From: Sandaracinaceae bacterium
GTDB taxonomy: Bacteria > Myxococcota_A > Polyangia > Polyangiales > Houyiibacteriaceae
Direction: 5' to 3'
Assembly: GCA_020633055.1 (NCBI GenBank)
Contig: JACKEJ010000005.1
Location: forward strand, 248,001-312,000
Length of the DNA: 64,000 nucleotides
Part shown: piece by piece, positions 8,403 through 18,414 of the stretch
Layout of the letters: every line of letters starts with the position of its first letter
Position numbering within the stretch: position 1 is the first letter of the stretch
Made by a program: the position numbers and the translations under genes
Notes under the pieces: model-generated
What the model was told of the DNA's origin: nothing
What the model saw: only the letters and a program-made list of their open reading frames with translations
The model's database searches: none

Positions 8403-10280
8403 TCACTCGCCGGAGGCTTCAGCCTCTTCGCTGGCTGGCGCCTCTGGTGAGGCCGCGTGCGCAGGCTCCCACGGCACGTAGCGCCTGGCGACGTCCAGCG
8501 CGAACACGGCCCCCGGCGCGTGACGTGGGTCGGCGCCCTCGGCGTACAGGCGCCCCTTGATCGGACGACGGCTCGAGGTGGTGGCGATGCTCGCGGTCAG
8601 CCGCAGGTAGCGCGGCCACGCGGCCTCGGGCAGCTGGGCCTGCGTGTGCTCCGCGAAGGCGACGAGGGAGAAGCTGGGCTCGACGACCAGCGCCACCATG
8701 ACCGCACGCGGCGTGCCGTCAGCCCCCCCCGAGAGGTCGTCGACCGGGTAGGCGCACGCGTCGCGCACCCCCACGACCTCGGCGCAACGCTCTTCGATGT
8801 CGGCGGCGCTCAACGTCGACCCAGGAACCTGCACCAGGTCCGACACGCGCGGCGCGAAGGACACCCACTGACCCTCGTGCAGGGTCATGAGATCTCGCGT
8901 GTTGACGTAGCGCTCCTCGCGTCCGAACGGGTTCACCAGGATGCTGGCCGCGTTGTCGGCCGGGTCCTCGAAGCCCTCGAACGCCATCAGGGGGCCGATC
9001 TTCGCCAACAGCACCCCCGACTCGCCGGGCCCCGCCGGGACCAGCTTGCCGGCGTCGCGCACGAATTCCTCCGTGACGGGGTCGACCCGCGCCAACACCT
9101 GCCCACGGCCCGCGCCGAGACGGCCCACCATGCCCTCGACGCCCGAGAGGTTGATCAGCCCCACGTGCCCACCCGTGGCGATGTAGTTCTCGAACAGCGC
9201 GGGGATGGCAAAGCGCTCCTTGAACGTGCCCCAGACCTCGGCCTCGAGGCCGCTGCCGATCCAGGCGCGCGTCCGATGTGCGCGCTCCTTGGGGTGCGGC
9301 CGCCCGCGCAACAGGCCTCGGCACGTGGAGCCCAGGTACGACACCAGGCTCACGTCGTAGCGGTCACAGTCCTCCCAGAACTGGGCCGCATCGAAGCGAC
9401 GGCGCAGCGCCAGGGCGCCGCCACCCGTGAGCGCGACGCCCCACGCTTGATAGAAAGCCGCGCGATGCGCGAGCGAGACCCCTGCGTTGTAGGCGACGTC
9501 CGTGGGGTTGCTCTTGAGGACGGCCTGCCCGAAGTAATAGCAGCCCTGCAAGAAGCGCTGGTTGGTCACCAACGTCACGCGCGGGAGCTCGGACGGACCG
9601 CCGCTGCACAGCAACACGAAGGGCAGCCGCATGTCGTGCCCATCGGAGACCGGCAGGGGGCGGCCAGAGGCGTCACGCACCCGCCGACCAAAGTCCTCCC
9701 AGTCGACCAACCGCGCGTCGTCTACATCGCCCGCGCGCTCGCCGCCCAAGGCCGGATCACGGGAGGCTCGTGCGCGCGTCGGCACGTCGTCCGGCCACAG
9801 CAGACACCGCCCCGGAGGGAGTGCGGCGCCACTGCGCAACGCGAGGAACGGGGCCACACACTCGCCGCCGACCAACGCGTAGTCGGGGCGAATGACCCGC
9901 AGGGCGTGTGTCAGCGCGTCGCCCGCCAGCGTGGGAGGCAACAGCGCACACGCGACGCCCAGCTTCGCGGCGCCCAAGGTCGCGACCAAGAACTCGGGGC
10001 GGCTCTCCATCATGAGCGCCAGGCGCTGCCCCTTCTCCACCCCCAGGGCTTGGAGGGCGCGCGCGGCAGCGTTCGCTCCAGAGTCGAGCCCGCGGTACGT
10101 GTAGCTCCCGTCAGGCCCCGTCAGCGCCAAGCCGTTGGGCTGCTGCTCCGCCCAGTGCTCGACCATTCGCACCGGCGTGAGGTCCGAGTCCTCCCGCAGC
10201 TTCACCATCGAGTAATAGGCGGCGCGCGACATCAATGCCGTGGCCAGTGCGTTGTCGCGCAGCGTATCGAGGCGCTTCAT
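8403..10280 (-). CDS. FATP/very-long-chain acyl-CoA synthetase-like ANL protein with degenerate ATP loop
   Basis: A 625-residue protein of the adenylate-forming (ANL) superfamily, closest in style to fatty-acid-transport-protein/FadD6 enzymes. The conserved FATP stretch is visible around residues 265-330 (AFYQAWGVALTGGGALALRRRF, FWEDCDRYDVSLVSYLGSTCR). The expected ATP-phosphate loop TSGTTGxPK is replaced at residues 225-234 by CSGGPSELPR, losing both Thr and the Lys. The region that should supply the hinge Asp reads APRVSDLVQVPG. A Lys near the C terminus (RRPIKGRL) could be the catalytic Lys. The last 40 residues are Ala/Glu-rich. ATG 10280 follows cdaR by 47 bp. It may be a weak or inactive synthetase, or a fatty-acid binding/transport subunit serving the following acyltransferases. 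Confidence 0.7.
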   Translation of the reverse strand: MKRLDTLRDNALATALMSRAAYYSMVKLREDSDLTPVRMVEHWAEQQPNGLALTGPDGSYTYRGLDSGANAAARALQALGVEKGQRLALMMESRPEFLVATLGAAKLGVACALLPPTLAGDALTHALRVIRPDYALVGGECVAPFLALRSGAALPPGRCLLWPDDVPTRARASRDPALGGERAGDVDDARLVDWEDFGRRVRDASGRPLPVSDGHDMRLPFVLLCSGGPSELPRVTLVTNQRFLQGCYYFGQAVLKSNPTDVAYNAGVSLAHRAAFYQAWGVALTGGGALALRRRFDAAQFWEDCDRYDVSLVSYLGSTCRGLLRGRPHPKERAHRTRAWIGSGLEAEVWGTFKERFAIPALFENYIATGGHVGLINLSGVEGMVGRLGAGRGQVLARVDPVTEEFVRDAGKLVPAGPGESGVLLAKIGPLMAFEGFEDPADNAASILVNPFGREERYVNTRDLMTLHEGQWVSFAPRVSDLVQVPGSTLSAADIEERCAEVVGVRDACAYPVDDLSGGADGTPRAVMVALVVEPSFSLVAFAEHTQAQLPEAAWPRYLRLTASIATTSSRRPIKGRLYAEGADPRHAPGAVFALDVARRYVPWEPAHAASPEAPASEEAEASGE

Positions 10281-10327
10281 GGGCTCGTTCGTCGTATCAT
10301 GCCCGAGTCACAGGACCAACGCGGGCG

Positions 10328-11281
10328 TCACCGCACCACCAGGATCTCCGCCGGCTGGACGCTGACCACCTCGACGCCGGAGGGCAGGCCTCGGACCTGG
10401 ACGCGCACCGAGGCCGACCCGATCGCCGGGGTCACCCCCTCGAGATCCACCACGGGCACGAGCTGGTCCGGCGTGATGTCGCCGATGATCTCGCGCAGAC
10501 CGCGCACCTCGATGCGCACCGCCGACGGGCGCGCGCGGCGGTACGTGCCGTTGAGGGGCTCCACCTCGAGGCCGCGGAACGTGCGCGTCTCCAGGTTGCG
10601 CCCCACGCGGTACGTCACGCTGACCTGGGACTCACCGGTGAAGCGTGTGAGCTCTGGCAACCCCAGCACGTGCAGGCGGCGCTCGACCGTACCCTCGCGC
10701 AACGTGGCGAGGTTCACGGGCTCGGTCAGCAACACACCGAGGCCGTCGACCGCGGACTCTGGACCCACCACCCCGAGCGTGTTGGGCACCAGCACGGGGG
10801 GCCCCGTCAGGACCAAGCCACTGCGCAGCTCGCCCACGGTCTCTACCTCGACGGGCACGCCGCGCTCGACGCGCTGCTCCCAGCTGAGCGGGATGCTGGC
10901 AGGCGCCATCTGCGTGAGGCTCACACCGGCCGGCAGGTCGAACTGCTCTTCGCTGAAGTAGTAGACGTCGAGGTCGCCGCGGCGCAGGTCCAGCTCCACC
11001 GGGGGGAGGCTGGCGCTGACCATCGAATTGATGGCGGAGCGGCTCCCGTGCAGTGTGAGGCGCACGCGCGGGGGGACCTCGCTCGTGAGGATGCGACCCG
11101 ATGCGTCACTGGGGGGGATGACCAGGATGTCGACATCGACGGAGCGACGCACGTCCTCGGAGCCATGCACCCACGAGTAGAAGAGCACGCTCAGGGTCAG
11201 CGACGCGACCTTCAGCCCGAGGTTGCGCGTCAGCCAGTGCCCCTTGCGCGCCGAGCGTGCGCGCGGGTCCATCGGCATCAT
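10328..11281 (-). CDS. cdaR: YbbR-domain regulator of diadenylate cyclase (CdaR)
   Basis: A 317-residue single-pass membrane protein. A basic N-terminus (RARSARKGHWLTRN) precedes one transmembrane helix at about residues 22-40 (LGLKVASLTLSVLFYSWVHG), the usual opening of YbbR proteins. Three to four YbbR repeats follow on the outer side, recognisable by periodic 'V..V.V.G....v....P..v.V.GP.s.v' patterns (for example VVGPESAVDGLG and IEVRGLREIIGDI). CdaR binds and controls CdaA in organisms where it has been studied. The ATG start overlaps the cdaA stop (ATGA), so the two are translationally coupled. Confidence 0.85.
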   Translation of the reverse strand: MMPMDPRARSARKGHWLTRNLGLKVASLTLSVLFYSWVHGSEDVRRSVDVDILVIPPSDASGRILTSEVPPRVRLTLHGSRSAINSMVSASLPPVELDLRRGDLDVYYFSEEQFDLPAGVSLTQMAPASIPLSWEQRVERGVPVEVETVGELRSGLVLTGPPVLVPNTLGVVGPESAVDGLGVLLTEPVNLATLREGTVERRLHVLGLPELTRFTGESQVSVTYRVGRNLETRTFRGLEVEPLNGTYRRARPSAVRIEVRGLREIIGDITPDQLVPVVDLEGVTPAIGSASVRVQVRGLPSGVEVVSVQPAEILVVR

Positions 11282-12234
11282 GGCTGCTCCTCCGGACCCG
11301 TGCGCACCGTCTTGGCCTGGACGGTGGGCGTGGCGTCGCGTGGCTCTGGCCGCGTGGGGATGGTCGTTTCACCGCTCACGAGGGAGATGCGCCCAGACGA
11401 CGGCGGGGGCGGACGGCTGTTGCGCGTGGGGCGGTAGAACAGCCCGAAGAGCGCGTCGCGCAGCGAGCGCGCGTCGAGGTTGCGCACGATGTTTCCGTCG
11501 AAGCACAGCGACACCGCGCCGCGCTCCTCGCTCACCACGACCACCACGGCGTCCGTCTCCTGGGTGATGCCGAGGGCCGCGCGATGGCGTGCTCCGAGCG
11601 TGCGATCCACGGCACCCGCGAGCGGCAGGAAAGCCCCCGCCTGCCACACACGTCCGTCGCGGATGACCAGCGCGCCATCGTGCATGGGGTTCTCGAAGCT
11701 CGGGATGAAGATGGTGTACAGCAGCTCCTTGCTCACCGTCGCGTCGAGCGCGGTGCCCTCCTCCATGAATTCCGCCAGCGACGTGCCGCGCTCGAAGACG
11801 ATCAGCGCGCCGATGCGTTTCGCCGCGAGCTGGCTGGCCGCCTTGATGACCTCCTCGATGACCTGCGTCTCCTTCGCAGTGCGCTGCCCGCGGAACAGCT
11901 GACTGCTCCCCACACGCGTGAGGGCGCGCCGGATGTCCGCTTGGAAGATCACGACCACGATCAGCACCACGTACGTCGTAAGCTTGTCGAGCAGCTGCCA
12001 GGTGGTGAGCAAACCGAACTGCCGGGCCGCCCCGTAGCCCACCAGCAAGAGGCCGAGCCCGATGGCCATCTGCATCGCCCGTGTGCCCTTCAGCATGGCG
12101 AGCAGCGCGTAGATCAGCGTGGCGACGATGGCGATGTCGAACACGTCGCGCAGCACGTCGGCGACCGATCGCTCGAAGAAGCTGGTCACACCGCTGGCGA
12201 GCAGGCCGTAGAGCTCGACGAGGAAGTCAAGCAT
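11278..12234 (-). CDS. cdaA: Diadenylate cyclase CdaA (c-di-AMP synthase)
   Basis: Membrane diadenylate cyclase that condenses two ATP to c-di-AMP. Three N-terminal transmembrane helices (about residues 32-48, 52-70 and 84-98) precede the DAC domain. The catalytic DGA is at 186-188 (ENPMHDGALVI) and the RHR motif at 216-218 (GARHRAALG). The 318-residue length includes a Pro-rich C-terminal extension of roughly 50 residues beyond typical CdaA. ATG 12234 starts 8 nt inside the end of folP and the stop overlaps cdaR, so folP-cdaA-cdaR form one coupled unit. The usual third partner, glmM, does not follow. c-di-AMP controls potassium and osmolyte balance and wall homeostasis in other bacteria. Confidence 0.93.
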   Translation of the reverse strand: MLDFLVELYGLLASGVTSFFERSVADVLRDVFDIAIVATLIYALLAMLKGTRAMQMAIGLGLLLVGYGAARQFGLLTTWQLLDKLTTYVVLIVVVIFQADIRRALTRVGSSQLFRGQRTAKETQVIEEVIKAASQLAAKRIGALIVFERGTSLAEFMEEGTALDATVSKELLYTIFIPSFENPMHDGALVIRDGRVWQAGAFLPLAGAVDRTLGARHRAALGITQETDAVVVVVSEERGAVSLCFDGNIVRNLDARSLRDALFGLFYRPTRNSRPPPPSSGRISLVSGETTIPTRPEPRDATPTVQAKTVRTGPEEQP

Positions 12235-13156
12235 GGGGCCCCTCGCTGGCGCGCCAACCCGCTGCGCGCAGGCCGACCGCCACATCCACCACCTGCCGCA
12301 TCTCGTCCACGTCGTGGACGCGCACCGCGGCCGCTCCGCCGAGCACCGCCGCCGTCACCGCGGCGGCCGTACCGAACACACGCTGATCCGGGCCAGGACG
12401 CTCACCGCTCGGACGTGGCGCCAGCTCGGCGATGAACGACTTGCGCGAGGGGCCCACCAGCACTGGGTAGCCGAGCGCCACGAGCTCGTGCGTACGCGCG
12501 AGCAGCGCCGCGCTCTGCGTCGCTGTCTTGGCGAACCCGATGCCAGGGTCGACCCAGATTCGGTCGGCCGGCACGCCCACGCGGACGGCCCGCGAGGCGG
12601 CCTCCGAGAGCTCGCGCATGACATCTCTCACCACGTCATCGTACGCGATCTGCGCGCCCGCGACTTCTCCTCGTCCGCGATTGTGCATGAGCACCAGCGT
12701 CAGCCCCGTGTCCGCCACGACCTCCAGGAGCGCGTCGCTGGCCCCCATGCTGACGTCGTTCACGAAGCGCGCGCCTTGCTGCGCGGCGCGGCGAGCCACC
12801 TCTGCCTTGGTGGTGTCGATGCTGACCGTCACCCCTTGGGCGACCAAACCTGCGACGACGGGCTCCGTACGACGGACCTCTTCGTCCACGCCGACCCGCT
12901 CGTACCCCGCCCCATAGGTCCTGCCCGCCGGGCGCGTGGACTCGCCACCGACGTCGACCACGTCGGCCCCCGCGGCCCCGAGCGACAGCCCTCGCGCGAG
13001 CGCGTCCTGGGCCGCCAAGAACTGCCCCCCGTCACTGAACGAGTCGGGCGTGACGTTGAGCACCCCCCAGACCGCACAACGGAGAACGCCCGCCCCTCTG
13101 CTGGTGAGTGGAGCGGGCTGTGCGGAACGGTCTCGATGCGACGTGCCCCCCGGCAT
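12227..13156 (-). CDS. folP: Dihydropteroate synthase
   Basis: Condenses p-aminobenzoate with dihydropterin pyrophosphate in folate synthesis. All family signatures are visible in order: GVLNVTPDSFSDGG (pterin/pyrophosphate loop 1), VDVGGESTRPAG (loop 2), FVNDVS, WVDPGIGFAKTATQ, VLVGPSRKSF and RVHDVDEM. ATG 13156 has an excellent ribosome binding site (AGGAGG, 4 nt spacer). An upstream GTG is in frame but unnecessary. The gene sits 36 bp after ftsH and overlaps cdaA. The ftsH-folP order is the classical bacterial arrangement. The length of 309 residues is slightly longer than the usual 270-280, with the excess at the N terminus. Confidence 0.95.
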   Translation of the reverse strand: MPGGTSHRDRSAQPAPLTSRGAGVLRCAVWGVLNVTPDSFSDGGQFLAAQDALARGLSLGAAGADVVDVGGESTRPAGRTYGAGYERVGVDEEVRRTEPVVAGLVAQGVTVSIDTTKAEVARRAAQQGARFVNDVSMGASDALLEVVADTGLTLVLMHNRGRGEVAGAQIAYDDVVRDVMRELSEAASRAVRVGVPADRIWVDPGIGFAKTATQSAALLARTHELVALGYPVLVGPSRKSFIAELAPRPSGERPGPDQRVFGTAAAVTAAVLGGAAAVRVHDVDEMRQVVDVAVGLRAAGWRASEGPHA

Positions 13157-13192
13157 GGTCCTCCTGCGAGCGCTGCGCCCGCGCACGGCGGT

Positions 13193-15124
<1,932 letters not shown>

Positions 15125-15184
15125 AGCGAACCTCTTGGGCCAGATCCCTTGTTCGATAGGCGCCCGAACGCAGGATACCCCGAA

Positions 15185-16279
15185 TTACACATACAACTTT
15201 GTGGTCTCTTCCGAGCCAGGGCGCAACCCCCCTGAATCGTTGTCTCTTCCCGATGCCCCGCGAAGCTCGTCGAGGCGGTCGCCGACGCGCCGGTAGGCCA
15301 GCCCGCCCCCGAGCAGGACGTGCGCCCCGGGTGGCCCGAGGACCGCGCGCTCGAGCTCGAGCAGGGGCGCCCGCCGCGGGCTCGTCCGAGACGGGTCTGC
15401 GCTCTCGACGAGCTGACGCAGCGCCTCGCGGCGGGCCGCTGGCAAGGCCGCGCGGAGGGGTGCGACGGCGACCACGCGGCTCCCAGCAGGGGTGTTGGCC
15501 AGAGCGACCGCGAGCAACGCCGCGCCCACGTGCTCGCCCAACGCGACGAGGTCGCGCGCGTCGTCCGCGAGCTCGGCGAGGTGGCGCACGACGTCTGCGT
15601 CCTCGGCGAGGAGGGCAGGCAGGGTGTCGCGGCGCAGGCGCACACGCTCGTAGGCACGGTCATCGTTGCTTGGGTCGGAGACAGCCACCAAGCCGTTACT
15701 TCGGGCGTCCGACGGGTCGGCGCGCCGGGCCGCGAGGTAGGCATGGACGTCCTCGCGCGTGCAGTCGATGAGCGGTCGCACGACCGCATCGTGTCGCGCT
15801 GGCCAGATCCCCCTCAACCCACGCACGGAGCTGCCGCGCAGGACCCGCGCGAGCACCGTCTCGGCCTGGTCGTCCCGGGTGTGCCCGACCGCGACCACGT
15901 CCGCCTGGCGGTCACGGCGCAACGCCTGGAGCGCAGCGTACCGTGCTTCGCGCGCACGCGCTTGGACCCCTGGACCCGGCTGGAGGGTGAGCCGCAGCGG
16001 ATGAAAGGGGACTCCCCACGCCGCAGACAAGGCGGCGACGCTCCGCACCTCGTCGGACGACTCCGGGCGCAGCCCATGATCCACGGAGGCGACCTCCACG
16101 GTCAGCGCCAGCGTCTTCGCGAGGTCGACGAGCACATCGGCGAGCACCACGGAGTCAGGCCCGCCTGAACACGCGACGAGGACGCGGGCGCCGCGACGCA
16201 CGAGGCCGCGGCTCCGAAGGGTTCGGTGGACGGTGGCGCGCAGCGCCTCGGGGACGCCGACGCGCGCGTCAGAAGACAC
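15185..16279 (-). CDS. tilS: tRNA(Ile)-lysidine synthetase TilS
   Basis: Converts C34 of the CAT-anticodon tRNA-Ile to lysidine so that it reads AUA, using ATP and lysine. The PP-loop motif SGGPDS is at residues 38-43 of a GTG-16279 start. The N-type ATP pyrophosphatase continues with VDHGLRPES, GHTRDDQAETVL and the RPLIDCTREDVHAYL segment. The C-terminal part is shorter and less conserved than in E. coli TilS; the protein is about 364 residues. The GTG start overlaps the stop of the upstream membrane-protein gene by 11 nt, implying coupling. A candidate substrate, tRNA(CAT), is encoded at 29863-29939 in this window. Confidence 0.92.
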   Translation of the reverse strand: MSSDARVGVPEALRATVHRTLRSRGLVRRGARVLVACSGGPDSVVLADVLVDLAKTLALTVEVASVDHGLRPESSDEVRSVAALSAAWGVPFHPLRLTLQPGPGVQARAREARYAALQALRRDRQADVVAVGHTRDDQAETVLARVLRGSSVRGLRGIWPARHDAVVRPLIDCTREDVHAYLAARRADPSDARSNGLVAVSDPSNDDRAYERVRLRRDTLPALLAEDADVVRHLAELADDARDLVALGEHVGAALLAVALANTPAGSRVVAVAPLRAALPAARREALRQLVESADPSRTSPRRAPLLELERAVLGPPGAHVLLGGGLAYRRVGDRLDELRGASGRDNDSGGLRPGSEETTKLYV

Positions 16280-16892
16280 CGCTGAACAGGGAGATGCGCA
16301 CTTCGGTGGTGGGGCGCACGCCCATGAGGTAGTCGTCACGCGTGGCGGCGGTGCGGTTGGACACGGCGATGCCGGGCATGCCGACGTGGAGTCCGTACTC
16401 GCTTCGGCGGATCAGCCCGGACCCCGCCCTCGCGAGGCTCTGGGTCCGACGGCGCGCGGACGCCTCGGCGTCATCGGTGACAGTGACCTCCTGGCCCTCC
16501 CCAGCCGATCCGTCCTCGTCGTCGTCGTACGCACGCAGTGCGACGGTGAGCACGACCGACGGCACGACCAGCGCGATCCCGATGGCCAAGAGCGCCGTGG
16601 ACGCCTCCACTTGCCCGTTGCGATCGAGCCCATAGTACCCGCCGAGCGCCCCGCCAGCGGCCCCGATGGCTGGAAACACCACCAGCGCCCACCACTGGTC
16701 CAGGCCCGCCGCCGCGGGGATGACCAACCCGAGCTCGGCGCCGAGGATGCCCAACCCGAACATCCCCTTGAAGCCCGACTCCTGCTGGCGGACCACCGGG
16801 GTCTGCGCACACGCCTGCGTGGGCGTCGCGGCGGTGACGGCTAGCGAGAGGGCCAGGGTGATGGCGGCGACACGGAGAATACGATGCAACAT
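16269..16892 (-). CDS. Small exported/integral membrane protein of unknown function
   Basis: Not assigned to a family. The 207-residue product starts at ATG 16892 behind a strong ribosome binding site (GGAGGGG) and opens with a signal peptide (MLHRILRVAAITLALSLAVT, cleaved near QACAQ). The mature part has glycine-rich hydrophobic segments (GMFGLGILGAELGLVIPAA; ALVVFPAIGAAGGALGGYYG; TALLAIGIALVVPSVVLTVAL) separated by short loops, then an acidic linker (YDDDEDGSAGEG). The C-terminal 50 residues end in alternating beta-like residues and a terminal Phe (RISLFSGVF), a pattern seen at the end of outer-membrane beta-barrels. It is the first gene of the operon with tilS. Confidence 0.65.
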   Translation of the reverse strand: MLHRILRVAAITLALSLAVTAATPTQACAQTPVVRQQESGFKGMFGLGILGAELGLVIPAAAGLDQWWALVVFPAIGAAGGALGGYYGLDRNGQVEASTALLAIGIALVVPSVVLTVALRAYDDDEDGSAGEGQEVTVTDDAEASARRRTQSLARAGSGLIRRSEYGLHVGMPGIAVSNRTAATRDDYLMGVRPTTEVRISLFSGVF

Positions 16893-17071
16893 GGAGCCCC
16901 CTCCGATAGCGGAGAAGAAGTACGGAGACCGGGAGTGTAGAGGAGTGCTGGACTTCTGACCAGAACGCGTGCCCCTCGCTTCGTCGAGCCAGGCCCCCGG
17001 CAAGAGTGCGTTTGGGCGTAGGTTGTAGCGCACCCTGGAATCGTTCACCAGAGACATGTGAGCATCGGGCG

Positions 17072-17100
17072 TTGACGCCACGCCCCACTCGATTTATTTA
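17072..17100 (+). promoter_or_regulatory. Predicted sigma-70-type promoter of the marR-crotonase operon
   Basis: TTGACG (17072-17077) and TATTTA (17095-17100) are separated by exactly 17 nt in an AT-rich patch that stands out from its GC-rich surroundings. The -35 box matches 5 of 6 consensus bases; the -10 is a weaker match. Transcription would begin about 17107, only about 5 nt before ATG 17112, with no ribosome binding site between, so the message may be leaderless. A CGTACG palindrome (17102-17107) lies at the start site and could be part of a MarR autoregulatory operator. The rest of the 219-bp gap back to 16893 shows nothing else definite. Confidence 0.4.
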
Positions 17101-17111
17101 GCGTACGAAAT

Positions 17112-17606
17112 ATGAGCGCGGGCAACGACGACGAACCCGTCCACGATCCTCTCCGAGCGGCCAAGCAAGACCTGGACCCCATTCTCGAGACGTTCGTGTA
17201 CCTGTACACGGAGAGCCGCCGCGCCACCAAGGACCTCGCCCGCGAGCATGGCCTGACCGGCCCGCAGGTGACCGTGCTGAAGCTCCTCGACGCGGTCGGC
17301 GACCTGTCACTCTCGGAGCTCTCCGAGCGGATCAAGGCACGCAACAGCACGATCACGGGCATCGTCGACCGGATGCAGCGGGACGAGCTGGTGTTGCGTC
17401 GACGGTCGCAGCGTGATCGACGCGTGATCGAGATCGTGCTGACCCCCAAGGGTCGACAGATGGCGCGGGCCATCCCCGTACAGCCCATGCAGATGTTCGC
17501 GTCGGCCCTGCGCGCGCTGCCGCCCGAAGACGTCGAGGCGCTGCGACGCATCCTGCGCACCATGAGCGACCACGTGCGCGCCCAGACCGAAGACCCGTCC
17601 ACCTGA
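17112..17606 (+). CDS. MarR-family transcriptional regulator
   Basis: A 164-residue winged-helix regulator. Residues 30-140 carry the MarR pattern: LAREHGLTGPQVTVLKLLD (helix 2-3), LSLSELSERIKARNSTITGIVDRMQRDELV (recognition helix), then the wing RRRSQRDRRVIEIVLTPKGRQMA, with the D-R-R hallmark. MarR dimers usually repress an adjacent catabolic or export gene until a small aromatic or acyl ligand binds. The crotonase gene follows after 8 bp, so the likely ligand is its acyl-CoA substrate or product; that is inference from context. No Shine-Dalgarno sequence is visible before the ATG. Confidence 0.9.
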   Translation: MSAGNDDEPVHDPLRAAKQDLDPILETFVYLYTESRRATKDLAREHGLTGPQVTVLKLLDAVGDLSLSELSERIKARNSTITGIVDRMQRDELVLRRRSQRDRRVIEIVLTPKGRQMARAIPVQPMQMFASALRALPPEDVEALRRILRTMSDHVRAQTEDPST

Positions 17607-17614
17607 GGAGACCC

Positions 17615-18394
17615 ATGCAAGACCGAGCCTACGGAGCCATCACCGTCCACCAGGACGGACACGTCGCGACCATCACGCTGAACAACCCCGACCGCAAGAA
17701 CGCGCTCTCGCCACGGATGGTCAACGAGCTGCTGTACGCGCTCGACGACGCGCGCGACGAGGCGAGCGTGCGGGTCGTCGTGCTCACGGGTGCGGGAGAG
17801 TCCTTCTGCGCTGGAGGCGACCTCAAGCAGATGGCCGGGGACGGTCCGGAGCTCGAGCGGCGTGGCGACTTCGACGACCTCCTCCTGCGCTTCACCCAGC
17901 TCGGCAAGCCCGTGGTGGCGGCCGTGCGCGGCTACGCGATGGGCGGCGGCGTAGGCCTGGTGGCTGCGGCCGACTTCGCCATCGCCGCGGACGACGCGAC
18001 GCTGGGCACCCCCGAGATCAAGCGGGGGCTGTTCCCGATGATGATCATGGCGCCACTGCAGCGTGTCGTGCCACGGCGCGCCCTCATGAACATGATGCTC
18101 CTCGGCGACAAGCTGAGCGCGCGCGAGGCGCTCGACCTCGGAATCCTCTCGCACGTCGTGCCCGCCGCGGAGCTGGAGGACAAGGTCGCCGAAGTGAGCG
18201 CCAAGCTCGCAGCGCAGAGCCCGACGGCCATGCGCATGGGGCTCGCGGCGTTCCATCACCAAGCCGACCTGCCCATCCGCGAGGCCGTCCCCTACCTACG
18301 TGATCAACTGCACGCGCTGCTCGGCACCGAGGACGCGAAAGAAGGCCTGATGGCCTTCTTCCAGAAGCGCGCCCCGGTCTGGAAGGGGCGCTGA
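17615..18394 (+). CDS. Enoyl-CoA hydratase/isomerase (crotonase) family protein
   Basis: A 259-residue crotonase. The oxyanion-hole segments are present: SFCAGGDLKQM (about residues 67-77) and GYAMGGGVGLVAA (about 107-119). Of the two catalytic glutamates of mitochondrial enoyl-CoA hydratase, the second is kept (Glu134 in GTPEIKRG), but the first position is Gly114 (GGGVG instead of GGGCE). The GGGVGLVAA form is common in methylglutaconyl-CoA-hydratase-like and other non-hydratase crotonases, so leucine/isovalerate or terpene-like catabolism is possible. A GAGGAGA ribosome binding site precedes ATG 17615, 8 bp after marR in the same operon. The exact reaction is not determinable from sequence. 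Confidence 0.85.
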   Translation: MQDRAYGAITVHQDGHVATITLNNPDRKNALSPRMVNELLYALDDARDEASVRVVVLTGAGESFCAGGDLKQMAGDGPELERRGDFDDLLLRFTQLGKPVVAAVRGYAMGGGVGLVAAADFAIAADDATLGTPEIKRGLFPMMIMAPLQRVVPRRALMNMMLLGDKLSAREALDLGILSHVVPAAELEDKVAEVSAKLAAQSPTAMRMGLAAFHHQADLPIREAVPYLRDQLHALLGTEDAKEGLMAFFQKRAPVWKGR

Positions 18395-18414
18395 TCTGGC
18401 GCGTCGCTCAGGGG

